64,000 bases of DNA from Thioalkalivibrio sulfidiphilus. Its GTDB lineage: Bacteria; Pseudomonadota; Gammaproteobacteria; Ectothiorhodospirales; Ectothiorhodospiraceae. A model generated the notes under the pieces. The model did no database searches and had not been told where the DNA came from. It saw only the letters and a program-made list of their open reading frames with translations. Below, one piece after another: positions 18,201-27,307 of this stretch (positions within the stretch are counted from its first letter, which is position 1; each line of letters starts with the position of its first letter). A program made the position numbers and the translations under genes. The DNA is taken from NCBI RefSeq assembly GCF_000377945.1, contig NZ_KB898937.1, forward strand, positions 1-64,000, given 5' to 3'.

Positions 18201-20108
18201 TCAGCGGGTCGGGCTGGGGTAACGAAAGCGCAGGAACTTCTGCGCATTGCTCAGCACCTGGAAGGCCTCCTTCAGATTGTGCCGCTCCAGGGGAGATACC
18301 CGCTCAGGATCAATGGCGTTGTCGGCAGGCTGGTCGTGCTTGACCTCATAGGCCTGGTGTCGCAGACGCATGATGGACATGAACTCCAGGGCATAGCGCA
18401 GCTTGTCCGTTTGTCCCGCGGGCAACAGGCCGGCCTGATCGATATCATCCAGTCGTTCGAAGGCATTCTGCCTGCGCGAGCCGGCGGCCAGGGCATGGAC
18501 CCGGATCACATCGTTCATGGGCGCCACACCGCGACGTTTGATGTTGATGATGTTGTTCTGTTTGCCGTCCTGCTCCAGCACGAAGGTACGGAACAGGCCC
18601 AGTGGCGGCGTGCGGCTCAAGGCGTTGCGCGCCAGGGCGGCAAGGAACTTCGGGCTCTGCCGGGCCCGGGTCGAGATCAGCTCCTGCAAGACCTCCACGA
18701 AGCGCTCCTCGCCGTACACGGCATCCAGATCAAAGAAGATGGAGCTGTGCAGCAATCGCTGCGGATCGGGTTGCGCGATCCATTCCTCGAAGTAGCGCTT
18801 CCACTGCGACAGGGGCTGACGCCAGAGATCATTGGTGGCCATGATGCCGCCCTTGCAATAGGGGTAGGCGCAGGCATCCAGCCCGTCGCTGACCCTTTCC
18901 GCCAGGGCCTTAAAGTAACCGTCATGGCGCTTCGAGTCGAAGTCGTCATGCAGCACCAGGGCATTGTCCTGATCCGTGGTGACCGACTGGTCATTGCGTG
19001 CCAGAGAGCCGTGCACCATGAAACAGTAGGGCACCGGTGGCGGACCCAGCTCTTCCTCGGCCAGCTCCACCAGGCGGCGCATCAGGCTGCGGCCGATGGT
19101 GGACATGGCGTTGCCGATCATCTGTGATGTGGCGCCCTCGTCCACCAGGCGCACGAACGCCGCGCGGATATCCGGCACCAGGCGCGCCAGCCCCTTCACC
19201 GAGGTCCGATTGAAAATATTGCTGACCAGGTAGGCACTGCTGTTGGTCTCGTAACGCACGATGTCCGCCAGGTGCACCACGCCCACGGGGCGCCGCCGGT
19301 GCAATACGGGCAGTCGCTGGATGTTGTGGCGCAACATGGCGAGCATGGCCTCGTAGACCGACTCGTCGGACTGGATGGCGATCAGCTGCCCGTGGCTGAT
19401 GGCGCTGAGCGGCGTATCCGGCGGCGCGCCCCGGGCGACGATGCGTTCCCTCAGATCCTTGTCGGTCACCATGCCGACCAACTGCCAGTGACGTCCTTCC
19501 GCATCGGAAAATGCCCGTTCTGTATCATCACTCATCGCGGGTGCGATGAGCAGCACGGACGAAACATCCTCCTCTGTCATCAGACATGCCGCCTCCTGGA
19601 CGGTGGCGGATTCCTGGATCATCACCGGCAAGCGTGAGATCAGACGGCGTACCCGTGTCACCATCAAGTCATTGCTGCGTGCCGTCTGCTCCACGGTGCT
19701 CTGCAGCCGAGACCCGGAAAGCTCTACGAAATCGGCGAATTGATCGTCCTCGTTGCAGAGGCGATCGAACACCGCTTCCGGGATCAGGTAGAGCAAGGTA
19801 TCTTCGATGGCCTTGACCGGGAAGCGCACCCGCCGGTTACGCAGTAGACCGAACTGTCCGAAGATGTCCCCCTCGCCGAGACGGTTGTACAGTTCGCCGC
19901 TGTGCCGGTAGACCTCCACCGCACCACTGCGGATGTAGGGCAAGGCATGGATGGCATCGCCATGGGCGAAGATGCTCGACCCTGCCTTGTAATAGGCGAT
20001 CTCCACCGAGGCGGCCACTTCGTCCAGCAGCTCATCACTCAGGGTGTCGAAAGGCGGAAACCGCCCCATGTGTTCACGTATTTCCCTGACTTCTGCTTCC
20101 ATGGTCAA
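18201..20108 (-). CDS. CNB-CBS-nucleotidyltransferase (DUF294) signalling protein
   Basis: A 635-residue multidomain protein: cyclic-nucleotide-binding-like domain (about 10-125), paired CBS domains (about 150-285), a nucleotidyltransferase domain with GSLARNDQSVTTDQDNAL (about 370-390), and a helical DUF294 C-terminal domain. The GS...D-x-D arrangement is the polymerase-beta-type active site seen in GlnD-like enzymes. It probably modifies a target protein in response to nucleotide signals. Partner exonuclease follows on the same strand. Location beside a betaine transporter suggests, but does not show, control of uptake. Confidence 0.85.
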   Translation of the reverse strand: MTMEAEVREIREHMGRFPPFDTLSDELLDEVAASVEIAYYKAGSSIFAHGDAIHALPYIRSGAVEVYRHSGELYNRLGEGDIFGQFGLLRNRRVRFPVKAIEDTLLYLIPEAVFDRLCNEDDQFADFVELSGSRLQSTVEQTARSNDLMVTRVRRLISRLPVMIQESATVQEAACLMTEEDVSSVLLIAPAMSDDTERAFSDAEGRHWQLVGMVTDKDLRERIVARGAPPDTPLSAISHGQLIAIQSDESVYEAMLAMLRHNIQRLPVLHRRRPVGVVHLADIVRYETNSSAYLVSNIFNRTSVKGLARLVPDIRAAFVRLVDEGATSQMIGNAMSTIGRSLMRRLVELAEEELGPPPVPYCFMVHGSLARNDQSVTTDQDNALVLHDDFDSKRHDGYFKALAERVSDGLDACAYPYCKGGIMATNDLWRQPLSQWKRYFEEWIAQPDPQRLLHSSIFFDLDAVYGEERFVEVLQELISTRARQSPKFLAALARNALSRTPPLGLFRTFVLEQDGKQNNIINIKRRGVAPMNDVIRVHALAAGSRRQNAFERLDDIDQAGLLPAGQTDKLRYALEFMSIMRLRHQAYEVKHDQPADNAIDPERVSPLERHNLKEAFQVLSNAQKFLRFRYPSPTR

Positions 20109-20156
20109 TGCGCTTCTCGGTTGAGAATGGATACCTGCCGAGACAGAGGTCGAAGG

Positions 20157-20195
20157 TAAAACAACAAGGGGGCTGCTTACCAGCAGCCCCCTTGT
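20157..20195 (-). terminator. Intrinsic terminator of the small membrane protein gene
   Basis: A 13-bp perfect stem (20164-20176 with 20183-20195, core AAGGGGGCTGC) and 6-nt loop, followed on the minus strand by TGTTTTA. It lies 34 bp past the stop at 20229. Confidence 0.8.
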
Positions 20196-20228
20196 GTCGA
20201 ACCCGCACCCGTCAGTACGGGCCCGCTA

Positions 20229-20600
20229 TCACCACAACAGGGTCTCCGGATTCTCCATCGGCTTGTTGTCCAGGGCACGCAGCACGCCCTTGACGCAGCG
20301 GACCAGGGTCCACACGAACCACCACAGCAGGATCAGGTAGCCGATGATCAGCATGGCGGTGAGCACGCCCACGATCATGTAGATCAGGCCGAACCAGAAG
20401 GTGCGGATCTGGTACTGGTAATGGCTCTTCGCGGCGGCATCCGCCTCGCCGCGCTTCATGTGCGCCATGATCACGCCCACCAGGGCGGTCAGTCCGATGA
20501 AGAAGCCCACGAAATAGAGCACGTAGATGATCATCACCGGGCCGCTCTTGAGCTGCTCGGCCGGCGCTTCCTGCATGGGTGATTCCTGTACCTGGGACAT
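20229..20600 (-). CDS. Small membrane protein, DUF4870-like
   Basis: 123 residues: a hydrophilic N-terminus, then hydrophobic helices at about 22-42, 62-85 and 88-103, with HYQYQIRTFWFGLIYM between helices, typical of the Tic20/DUF4870 group. ATG at 20600 follows AGGAAACC. Function unknown. Confidence 0.75.
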   Translation of the reverse strand: MSQVQESPMQEAPAEQLKSGPVMIIYVLYFVGFFIGLTALVGVIMAHMKRGEADAAAKSHYQYQIRTFWFGLIYMIVGVLTAMLIIGYLILLWWFVWTLVRCVKGVLRALDNKPMENPETLLW

Positions 20601-20674
20601 GGAGGTTTCCTTGTTGTGTCGTTGTTGTGTCGCGCCCCGTGGCGCCATTCAAGTGTGGGCAGGCAGGAATCAAA

Positions 20675-20819
20675 ATTCAACATTCAAGATTCAAAATTCA
20701 AAAGTCAAAAGCAGGAACGCAAAGGGCGCAAAAGGGGCACCAAGAGCGCGAAGTAATTCATGGTGAATAAAAAACCTTTGCGATCTTCGCGCAGACCTTC
20801 GCGCCCTTCGCGGTTCGCT
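20675..20819. repeat. Heptad array plus octad/nonad inverted repeat
   Basis: 20675-20711 is five heptads of the form NATTCAA (AATTCAA, CATTCAA, GATTCAA, AATTCAA, AAGTCAA). Directly after it, 20716-20753 and 20774-20819 form an imperfect inverted repeat of CGCAAAG-like units. Both types recur elsewhere in the window. There is no gene between 20649 and 20819. Confidence 0.75.
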
Positions 20820-21032
20820 TTACAGCACCTGATCAATCGGCACAACGCATGCACTGTATGTCGTAACGGTCCACCCAGCGATTGAGGGCCACGGCGGTAT
20901 CAGATGTCCGTGGATGCGCGGCACGTTGCCCGGGATCAGGCCGGGATGGGCCAGCCACAGCAGGCCCACCAGCCCGCCCAGCAGGCTGTAGATCAGGGCG
21001 GCGAGGATGAACAGACGATTGCGGGGGTGCAT
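20820..21032 (-). pseudogene. Truncated heme-copper-oxidase-like membrane protein fragment
   Basis: The 70-residue reading starts MHPRNRLFILAALIYSLLGG and runs one helix plus NVPRIHGHL, the point where cbb3/NorB subunit-I-like proteins continue with a His-ligand helix. After HGHL the frame turns into non-hydrophobic sequence and stops; a different frame over the last 60 bases also reads sensibly to a nearby stop, suggesting a deletion junction. Divergent from the hemerythrin genes across an FNR-type site. The family assignment is by pattern and is tentative. Confidence 0.5.
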
Positions 21033-21086
21033 GGCCGACTCCGGTGTTGCCTACCACCAGAGCACATAAGATGTATATTAAATACA

Positions 21087-21100
21087 TTGATGATAATCAA
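21087..21100. promoter_or_regulatory. FNR/ANR/DNR-type binding site
   Basis: TTGAT-GATA-ATCAA is a perfect match to the FNR-family palindrome TTGATnnnnATCAA. It lies 35 bp upstream of the hemerythrin start and 55 bp from the divergent oxidase-like fragment. It implies control by oxygen or nitric oxide. Confidence 0.8.
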
Positions 21101-21134
21101 AGACAATCGGATCAATCCGTACCACACTTCAGCG

Positions 21135-21677
21135 ATGAAATCGTTTTTCAAACCGCCCGCCCCGGGCTTCGACGATCCGCTCGGCATGCTGCACGCCTGC
21201 CACGAGCGCATCCTAGAACGCCTGGAGACCCTCGAACGCCTGCCGGAGCACCTGAGCCGGCGTGGCGCGGACCCGGACGCCCGTCACGCGGCGGAACGCA
21301 TCCTGGACTACTTCGACCGGGCCGCGCCCCAACACCACGCCGACGAGGATACCGACCTGTTCCCCCTGCTGCTCGGCTGCCGGGGCCGGGCTGAATGGGA
21401 CACCCGCCTGCCCCTGTGGCTGGAACAGCTCAGCGCCGAGCACCCGGGACTCGAGCGGGGCTGGGCAACACTGCGCCCCCGGCTCGAGGCGGTCATCAGA
21501 GGCGACAACGACGCCATGCCCCGCGCCGTCGAGTGGATCGCCAGCACCCGCCGCCATCTGGCCCTGGAAGAAGAACGCGTCCTGCCCCTGGCCCGGCGGC
21601 TGCTGAACGCGGACGAAATCCGAGGCCTGGGTCGTGCCATGGCATCGCGTCGCGACGTGGCGCTGAGCCATGGCTGA
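21135..21677 (+). CDS. Hemerythrin-domain protein
   Basis: 180 residues with HHE-type helices. Likely diiron ligands are H21 in LHACHERI, H60s in QHHADEDTDLFP (His and Glu/Asp) and a further His/Glu pair in STRRHLALEEERVLP. Such proteins bind O2 or NO or protect/repair diiron and Fe-S proteins. ATG at 21135 follows a short leader after the FNR-type site. Its end overlaps the next gene by 8 bp. Confidence 0.82.
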   Translation: MKSFFKPPAPGFDDPLGMLHACHERILERLETLERLPEHLSRRGADPDARHAAERILDYFDRAAPQHHADEDTDLFPLLLGCRGRAEWDTRLPLWLEQLSAEHPGLERGWATLRPRLEAVIRGDNDAMPRAVEWIASTRRHLALEEERVLPLARRLLNADEIRGLGRAMASRRDVALSHG

Positions 21678-22374
21678 TTTCACCCTGGACCTGCGCGGCC
21701 TGGGCAGCCATGCCCACACCCGCGCCTACTACACCCTCAAGGAACTGTGTCCCGGCCAGGTGTTCGAGGTGCTGCTCGACCAGGCACCGGAGATGCTCAT
21801 GGAGGCGGTGAGCCTGCAACTGCGCCACGGCATCTACTGGCAGACCGATGCCGCCGGCCCGCCCCTGTGGCGGCTCAGCGTGCGCCGCCGGGAAGACGTG
21901 GAACCGGTGGACCTGGTGGACCTGCTCACCCGCGACCACCTGCGCATCGACCGCCTGTTCGCCAGCGCCCTGCACAAGGTCAACGCCGAGGACCTCGCCG
22001 GCGCGGAGCCGGACTTTCGCGCCTACGTCACCGGCCTGCGCCGACACATCCAGGTGGAGAACGAACTGTTCGTGCCGCTGCTCGACCTGCCCCGGCACCC
22101 GTCTGGCCAGGACCCCACCTCGGTGATGCTGCGCGAACACGAGGAGATCCTGGAACAGACGGCCCTGCTGGAAAGCCAGTTCGACGAGGGCGTGGACGCC
22201 GGCTGGGAAGTGGCGCCTTTCTTCGCACTCATCTCCGGCGCCCTGGCCAAGCACGAAGGCCGCGAGGAAACGAACCTGTTTCCCCACTGGACGCGGGCGC
22301 TGCGCTCACTGCCCGACGGCGGAGTGGAACTGCTGGCCCGGGCGAAGACGATCCTGGCCGGGGATGAATCCTGA
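21670..22374 (+). CDS. DUF2249/TusA-like plus hemerythrin domain protein
   Basis: 234 residues. The first 75 (MADFTLDLRGLGSHAH... FEVLLDQAP) resemble the DUF2249/SirA-like fold; residues about 85-225 are a hemerythrin domain with LLTRDHLRID, LRRHIQVENELFVP, LREHEEIL and LAKHEGREETNLFP supplying His/Glu ligands. DUF2249-hemerythrin proteins recur in denitrification and NO-response loci. It is coupled to the preceding hemerythrin gene by an 8-bp overlap and shares its FNR-type promoter. Confidence 0.85.
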   Translation: MADFTLDLRGLGSHAHTRAYYTLKELCPGQVFEVLLDQAPEMLMEAVSLQLRHGIYWQTDAAGPPLWRLSVRRREDVEPVDLVDLLTRDHLRIDRLFASALHKVNAEDLAGAEPDFRAYVTGLRRHIQVENELFVPLLDLPRHPSGQDPTSVMLREHEEILEQTALLESQFDEGVDAGWEVAPFFALISGALAKHEGREETNLFPHWTRALRSLPDGGVELLARAKTILAGDES

Positions 22375-22382
22375 AACGCCTC

Positions 22383-22420
22383 AACGCAAAGTCGCAAAGT
22401 CGCAAAGAACGCGAAGGGAA
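22383..22420. repeat. Single-arm octad repeat (CGCAAAGN)
   Basis: Three 8-bp units CGCAAAGT, CGCAAAGT, CGCAAAGA followed by ACGCGAAGG, starting 9 bp after the DUF2249 gene stop. No opposing arm is seen. Confidence 0.7.
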
Positions 22421-22493
22421 TATCGTCATCAGCAGGACGGATATTGGTACCCGTCCCTGACACAAGAGTCATCTTCGACTGTTCCGCAGTTGC

Positions 22494-23261
22494 TCAAGCA
22501 GAACCAGGGGGGCGCAACGCATCCTGAGGCAGCCAGATCCAGCCCTCCGAGGCTGGAATGTGCCCCGGCGGCGGGGCCAGGGTTTCGGGCTGATGGGCGA
22601 ACAGATGACCGATCAGGGCACAGACCAGGGCATCCCGCTTGTCCTCATGATCCAGGTCCGCCGGCCAGGCCCGCGACGAGGGATCGTTCACGTCTCTCGG
22701 GGCGTAGTCATCCAGCAGCGCCTGCACCCGCAGCGATGACCTGCAGGGCGACGGATAGGCCTCGATGGCGGTGAGGCCCGCCCCGTCGCTCCACACCCCG
22801 CAGCGCTCGATCCGGGACGCGAACCGGCCCAGCACATGCATGCCCTTGGTGGCCTGGCTGCCGATCATGTCCTTGACCGGTGACAGCGGCCTGACACCCC
22901 GCGCGAACAGGTAAAATTCAGCGGCACGGAACAGGTACGGATTGCTGTGTGATGCACCAGGTGCAGGCGCGGCCTCGAACCGGGTCACCAGCGCCTTGAA
23001 GGCCTCGGAGAATCCCAGCGGCGTGTCGATGGCCAGCACGACCCGGCTGTGATCCGCCGGCGCGGGCAGGCCGCACAGGGCGAACAGGGCCCCGATCCAG
23101 CCGCGTGTGTCTGCCGCCCCATTGATGGTGCCGCGCAGATTGCCCCGCCAGGGGACGCCGAGGCGCTTGCGGTCGGCATCCAGGATCACCAGGGCATCCC
23201 GGCTTGCCGGGTTGTGGTCGCAGTTCCAGCCACCCACGTCCCAGCCTATGGAGTAATGCAT
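22494..23261 (-). CDS. DUF429-like hypothetical protein
   Basis: 255 residues beginning MHYSIGWDVGGWNCDHN, with VVLAIDTPLGFSEAF and a C-terminal HEDKRDALVCALIGHLFA. The spaced acidic residues (WDVGG, AIDTPLG, KRDAL) recall the RNase H-like fold of DUF429 proteins, whose members are predicted nucleases of unknown role. Family call is by motif memory and is moderate. Confidence 0.7.
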   Translation of the reverse strand: MHYSIGWDVGGWNCDHNPASRDALVILDADRKRLGVPWRGNLRGTINGAADTRGWIGALFALCGLPAPADHSRVVLAIDTPLGFSEAFKALVTRFEAAPAPGASHSNPYLFRAAEFYLFARGVRPLSPVKDMIGSQATKGMHVLGRFASRIERCGVWSDGAGLTAIEAYPSPCRSSLRVQALLDDYAPRDVNDPSSRAWPADLDHEDKRDALVCALIGHLFAHQPETLAPPPGHIPASEGWIWLPQDALRPPGSA

Positions 23262-23378
23262 GGGGTTTCATTCCCGTGCCGACGTTGAATGTCTCATCAT
23301 CTGTCTGTGCCTCGCATAGTGCATCTGCTCCTGATGAAGCTTTCATCCCTCCGCCCCTTTATCACACGACTTTGCCGA

Positions 23379-23405
23379 CTCCGCGCCTCCGCGCCTCCGC
23401 GGCAA
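23379..23405. repeat. Single-arm octad repeat (CTCCGCGN)
   Basis: Three 8-bp units CTCCGCGC, CTCCGCGC, CTCCGCGG, 17 bp after the truncated hemoglobin stop. They are the reverse complement of the CGCAGAGN-type family. Confidence 0.65.
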
Positions 23406-23421
23406 TCCTTTCAAGCCCCCC

Positions 23422-23811
23422 TCACCGATTCCGCATGTGATCCGCCAGCTGCCAGAAGGCATGGCGCACCCCCTCGCGCAGCGCCTCTTCCTCCACCAGC
23501 TCATCCAGGGCCTGGTTCATGCACAGCATCCACTGGTCCCGGGCCTGTTCGTCGATCGGAAACGGCAGGTGGCGGCGGCGCAGCATGGGGTGGCCGTATT
23601 CCTGGATGTAGAGCGGCGGGCCGCCCAGCCAGCCGGAGAGGAACTTGAACAATTTTTCCCGGGAGCCGGCGAGGTCTTCCGGGTGGAGCTTGCGGATCTC
23701 CCAGGCCTCGAGGAGGGTGTCCATGAGCTCGTAAAAACGGTCTACCAGGGCGCGGACGGCGGGTTCGCCGCCCATGCGAGTGTAGGGGGATTCGGGATTG
23801 ACAGAGGACAT
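23422..23811 (-). CDS. Group II truncated hemoglobin
   Basis: 129 residues. YTRMGGEPAVRALVDRFYELM opens the fold, with the group II EYGHPMLRRRHLPFPI segment holding the proximal His and DQWMLCMNQALDE the G helix with its Trp. Group II proteins bind O2 and NO and can act as NO dioxygenases or peroxidases. Lies about 1 kb from two hemerythrin genes, supporting an O2/NO-handling cluster. Confidence 0.92.
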   Translation of the reverse strand: MSSVNPESPYTRMGGEPAVRALVDRFYELMDTLLEAWEIRKLHPEDLAGSREKLFKFLSGWLGGPPLYIQEYGHPMLRRRHLPFPIDEQARDQWMLCMNQALDELVEEEALREGVRHAFWQLADHMRNR

Positions 23812-23842
23812 TCAAAACTCGATGTTGAAAGCTGATCCGTTA

Positions 23843-23920
23843 TCTGCGAAAAACGCGGAATTCACAGAAATTAAACACTCAATCGCCACAATTTGCGTCC
23901 ATTCGCGTTTATTTGCGGAC
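23843..23920. repeat. Decad repeat upstream of typA
   Basis: 23891-23920 is three 10-bp units: ATTTGCGTCC, ATTCGCGTTT, ATTTGCGGAC. A degenerate opposing arm lies at about 23843-23875. The typA promoter must be in or after this stretch; ATATAATTTT near 24001 is a possible -10. Confidence 0.6.
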
Positions 23921-24052
23921 CCCGGGTTGGTTTTTGGCCGGTTTCCGGCCCCAAAGGCGCGCCAGCATAAAAGAAATCCGACGCTTCTCCTGGCGTTCGG
24001 ATATAATTTTGCACCTTTTTCTCGTTACCCGCCCAGGCAGGGCCTTCCCAGT

Positions 24053-25870
24053 ATGACCGACAAGCTTCGCAATATCGCCATCATCGCCCACGTTGACCAC
24101 GGCAAGACCACGCTGGTGGATAAGCTGCTTCAGCAGTCCGGCACCTTCGGTGAGCGGGCCCACATCACCGAACGCATGATGGACTCCAACGCCCTGGAGC
24201 AGGAACGTGGCATCACGATCCTGGCGAAGAATACGGCCCTGACCTGGAACGGCTACCGCATCAACATCGTGGACACCCCCGGACACGCCGACTTCGGCGG
24301 CGAGGTGGAGCGTGTGCTGTCCATGGTGGATTCGGTGCTGCTGCTGGTGGATGCGGTGGACGGGCCCATGCCCCAGACCCGCTTCGTGACCTCCAAGGCC
24401 TTCGCCATGGGCTTCAAGCCCATCGTGGTGGTGAACAAGATCGACCGCCCCGGCGCCCGACCCGACTGGGTGGTGGACCAGATCTTCGATCTGTTCGACC
24501 GTCTGGGCGCCACCGAGGAGCAGCTGGATTTCCCCGTGGTGTACTGCTCGGCACTGAAGGGCTTTGCCGGGCTGAGCAAGGACGTGACCGAGGGAGACAT
24601 GACGCCCCTGTTCCAGACCATCATCGACAAGGTGAGCCCGCCGGCCGTGGATGCCGAGGGCCCGTTCCAGATGCAGGTCTCCTCGCTCGATTACAACAGC
24701 TTCCAGGGCCTGATCGGCATCGGCCGCATCACCCGCGGCAAGGTCAAGACCAACACCGCCGTGAAGGCCATCGACCGGGAAGGCAACGTGCGTTCCGGGC
24801 GCATCCTGCAGATCCTGGGCTTCAAGGGTCTGGAGCGCGTCGAGGTGCCCGAGGCCCGGGCCGGCGACATCATCGCCTTCACCGGCATGGACGAGCTCTA
24901 CATCTCCGACACCCTGTGCGATCCAGCCGCCGTGGAGGCGCTCAAGGCGCTCACCGTGGACGAGCCCACCGTGAGCATGACCTTCCAGGTGAACACCTCC
25001 CCGTTCGCCGGCAAGGAGGGCAAGTACGTCACCTCCCGCAACATCCGCGACCGGCTGTTCGAGGAGCTCAAGCACAACGTGGCCCTGCGCGTGGAGGAGA
25101 CCGACGACCCGGACAAGTTCCGCGTCTCCGGCCGTGGCGAGCTGCACCTGTCCATCCTGATCGAGAACATGCGCCGCGAGGGCTTCGAGCTGGGCGTGTC
25201 CCGCCCCGAGGTGATCGTGCGCGAGCGTGACGGGGTCCGGGAAGAGCCCTATGAGATGGTGACCGTGGACGTGGAGGAGCAGCACCAGGGCGCCATCATG
25301 GAGAAGCTGGGCGGACGCCGCGGCGAGCTGCTGGACATGATCCCCGACGGCAAGGGCCGGGTGCGCCTGGACTACAAGGTGCCGTCCCGCGGCCTGATCG
25401 GCTTCCAGACCGAGTTCCTCACCGCCACCTCCGGCACCGGCATCCTGCACCACGTGTTCGACAGCTACGGCCCCTACCGTCCGGGCTCCGTAGGCGCGCG
25501 CAACAACGGCGTGCTGATCGCCAACGGCGCCGGCAAGGCCCTGGGCTATGCCCTGTTCAATCTCCAGGAACGCGGCCGCCTGTTCATCGGCCACGGCGAC
25601 GAGGTCTACGAGGGCATGGTGATCGGCCTGCACAGCCGCGACAACGACCTGGTGGTGAACCCGCTCAAGGCCAAGCAGCTGACCAACATCCGCGCCGCCG
25701 GCTCCGACGAGAACATCATCCTCACACCGCCCATCCGCATGACCCTGGAGCAGGCCCTGGAGTTCATCGAGGACGACGAGCTGGTGGAAGTCACGCCCAA
25801 GTCCATCCGGGTGCGCAAGAAGATGCTGCTGGAGCACGAGCGCAAGCGGGCGTCGCGCGCGGCGAGCTGA
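24053..25870 (+). CDS. typA: Ribosome-associated GTPase TypA/BipA
   Basis: A 605-residue translational GTPase with G1 AHVDHGKT (12-19), G2/G3 RGITI and [20 protein letters not shown], and G4 NKID. The EF-G-like domain II and the C-terminal BipA domain ([36 protein letters not shown]) are complete. It acts in 50S assembly and stress adaptation. The ATG at 24053 gives the family N-terminus; the frame is open further upstream but reads through the decad repeat. Confidence 0.97.
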   Translation: MTDKLRNIAIIAHVDHGKTTLVDKLLQQSGTFGERAHITERMMDSNALEQERGITILAKNTALTWNGYRINIVDTPGHADFGGEVERVLSMVDSVLLLVDAVDGPMPQTRFVTSKAFAMGFKPIVVVNKIDRPGARPDWVVDQIFDLFDRLGATEEQLDFPVVYCSALKGFAGLSKDVTEGDMTPLFQTIIDKVSPPAVDAEGPFQMQVSSLDYNSFQGLIGIGRITRGKVKTNTAVKAIDREGNVRSGRILQILGFKGLERVEVPEARAGDIIAFTGMDELYISDTLCDPAAVEALKALTVDEPTVSMTFQVNTSPFAGKEGKYVTSRNIRDRLFEELKHNVALRVEETDDPDKFRVSGRGELHLSILIENMRREGFELGVSRPEVIVRERDGVREEPYEMVTVDVEEQHQGAIMEKLGGRRGELLDMIPDGKGRVRLDYKVPSRGLIGFQTEFLTATSGTGILHHVFDSYGPYRPGSVGARNNGVLIANGAGKALGYALFNLQERGRLFIGHGDEVYEGMVIGLHSRDNDLVVNPLKAKQLTNIRAAGSDENIILTPPIRMTLEQALEFIEDDELVEVTPKSIRVRKKMLLEHERKRASRAAS

Positions 25871-25881
25871 GGCTGCGCCTT

Positions 25882-25939
25882 GCCCCGACCCGCGCGGGCC
25901 GAACTACCCAAGCATGGGTATTCGGCCCGGGGTCGGGCC
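25882..25939. repeat. REP-like palindromic hairpin downstream of typA
   Basis: Imperfect inverted repeat with outer arms GCCCCGACC/GGTCGGGCC and inner arms GGGCCGAACTACCCA/TGGGTATTCGGCCC around a 4-nt loop. There is no T-run, so it resembles a REP-type element more than a terminator. The remaining 150 bp to the next gene show nothing recognisable. Confidence 0.6.
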
Positions 25940-26091
25940 TCCTACGTCTACACCGGGGCCTCGGGCGATTCCGCCCTACCCTCCTACAGACAAATCCGCC
26001 ATTCATCCCGGCGGGGGCACCGTTTGTGTCCCAGACCTCATTACTTCTTGCGAATTGGGTGCTAACCTCCTGAAAAACATCGGGAGGAGCC

Positions 26092-27294
26092 ATGCACGCG
26101 ACCATCGCAGACAGCACGGAGAGCGCGGAAAGCGCCGACAGCTACACCATCGCCAAGCCCCGCATCCTGGTGGTCGAGGACTCCACCACCATGCGCAAGG
26201 CGATCCGCCGGCTGCTCAGCAACGACTTCGAGGTGGTGGAGGCCGACGACGGCGACACCGGCTGGGAGCTGGTGCGCGACGATCCCAGCATCCAGGTGGT
26301 GTTCTCCGACCTGATGATGCCGCGCATGAACGGCTTCATGCTGCTGCGCCAGATCCGCGAGTCCATCCACAGCCGCATCAGCGAGCTGCCGGTGATTATC
26401 ATCACCGGGCACGAGGACGACGAGAAGATGCGCCGCCAGGCCATGGCCCTGGGCGCCACGGACTTCATCACCAAGCCCTTCGACTCCCTGCAGCTGCGCG
26501 CACGCGCCAAGGCCCACGCCAAGTTCGAGCACACCCAGCGCCGCCTGCAGCAGGCCACCCAGGCCCTGGAGCAGCGCAGCACCATCGACCCGCTGACCGG
26601 CCTGGCCAATGCCAACTACTTCCGCGAACACGGCCCGGTGCTGCTGTCCTTTGCCATCCGCCACGGCAATGAGCTGTCGGTGCTGCGCATCGACGTGGAC
26701 CAGTACGACGAGCTGTTCCGCAAGCGCGGCCGCCAGGTGGCGGACAAGGTGCTGGTGAATATCTCCAAGATCATCACCGGCAGCGTGCGCCGGGAGGACA
26801 CGGTCGCCCGGGTGGGCCTGTCCAAGTTCGCCGTGCTCATGCCCGGCGCCAATGAACAGGTGGCTCGCGAGGTCGCCAGCAAGATCCACGATCTCAACCA
26901 GAAGGCCGGCTACCGCCTGGGCAACACCCGCTTCGCCATGACCGTGAGTGCGGGCCTGGTGACGCCGGCCCTGTACGAGAACCTGCAGTTCGACGAGGTG
27001 ATCAAGCTGGCCGAGGCACGGGTGGCCAAGGCCATGGCCTCCGGCGGCAACACGGTGGTGTTCGAGGAAGGCCCGCCGGCGGAGAGCCGCGCCGCCCCCG
27101 AGGGGCGCCGCGTGGCACTGTCCGTGGAAGAGGCCCTGATCCTGCTGCGCACCGGCGACACCGCAAAGGTCAACGAGCAGCTGGGCCCCCTGCTGCGGCG
27201 CATGTTCCCCCTGCTGGTCCACGCCAACCGCCAGCTGCGCCTGGGCATGGACGGCGCGCTGCTACAACTGAAGAACCGCGCCAAGGAGCTGTAG
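26092..27294 (+). CDS. Response regulator with degenerate GGDEF domain
   Basis: 400 residues: a receiver domain (22-140) with E29/D30, phospho-acceptor D73 and K128 intact; a linker helix; then a GGDEF-type domain (about 163-320) starting IDPLTGLANANYF. The active-site motif that should read GGDEF is GLSKF (242-246), so diguanylate cyclase activity is very unlikely. The C-terminal 75 residues are a helical extension of unknown role. It may act as a GTP or effector-binding output. Single-gene unit ending in an inverted repeat with a terminator. Confidence 0.88.
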   Translation: MHATIADSTESAESADSYTIAKPRILVVEDSTTMRKAIRRLLSNDFEVVEADDGDTGWELVRDDPSIQVVFSDLMMPRMNGFMLLRQIRESIHSRISELPVIIITGHEDDEKMRRQAMALGATDFITKPFDSLQLRARAKAHAKFEHTQRRLQQATQALEQRSTIDPLTGLANANYFREHGPVLLSFAIRHGNELSVLRIDVDQYDELFRKRGRQVADKVLVNISKIITGSVRREDTVARVGLSKFAVLMPGANEQVAREVASKIHDLNQKAGYRLGNTRFAMTVSAGLVTPALYENLQFDEVIKLAEARVAKAMASGGNTVVFEEGPPAESRAAPEGRRVALSVEEALILLRTGDTAKVNEQLGPLLRRMFPLLVHANRQLRLGMDGALLQLKNRAKEL

Positions 27295-27307
27295 ACCAGG
27301 GAATCTC

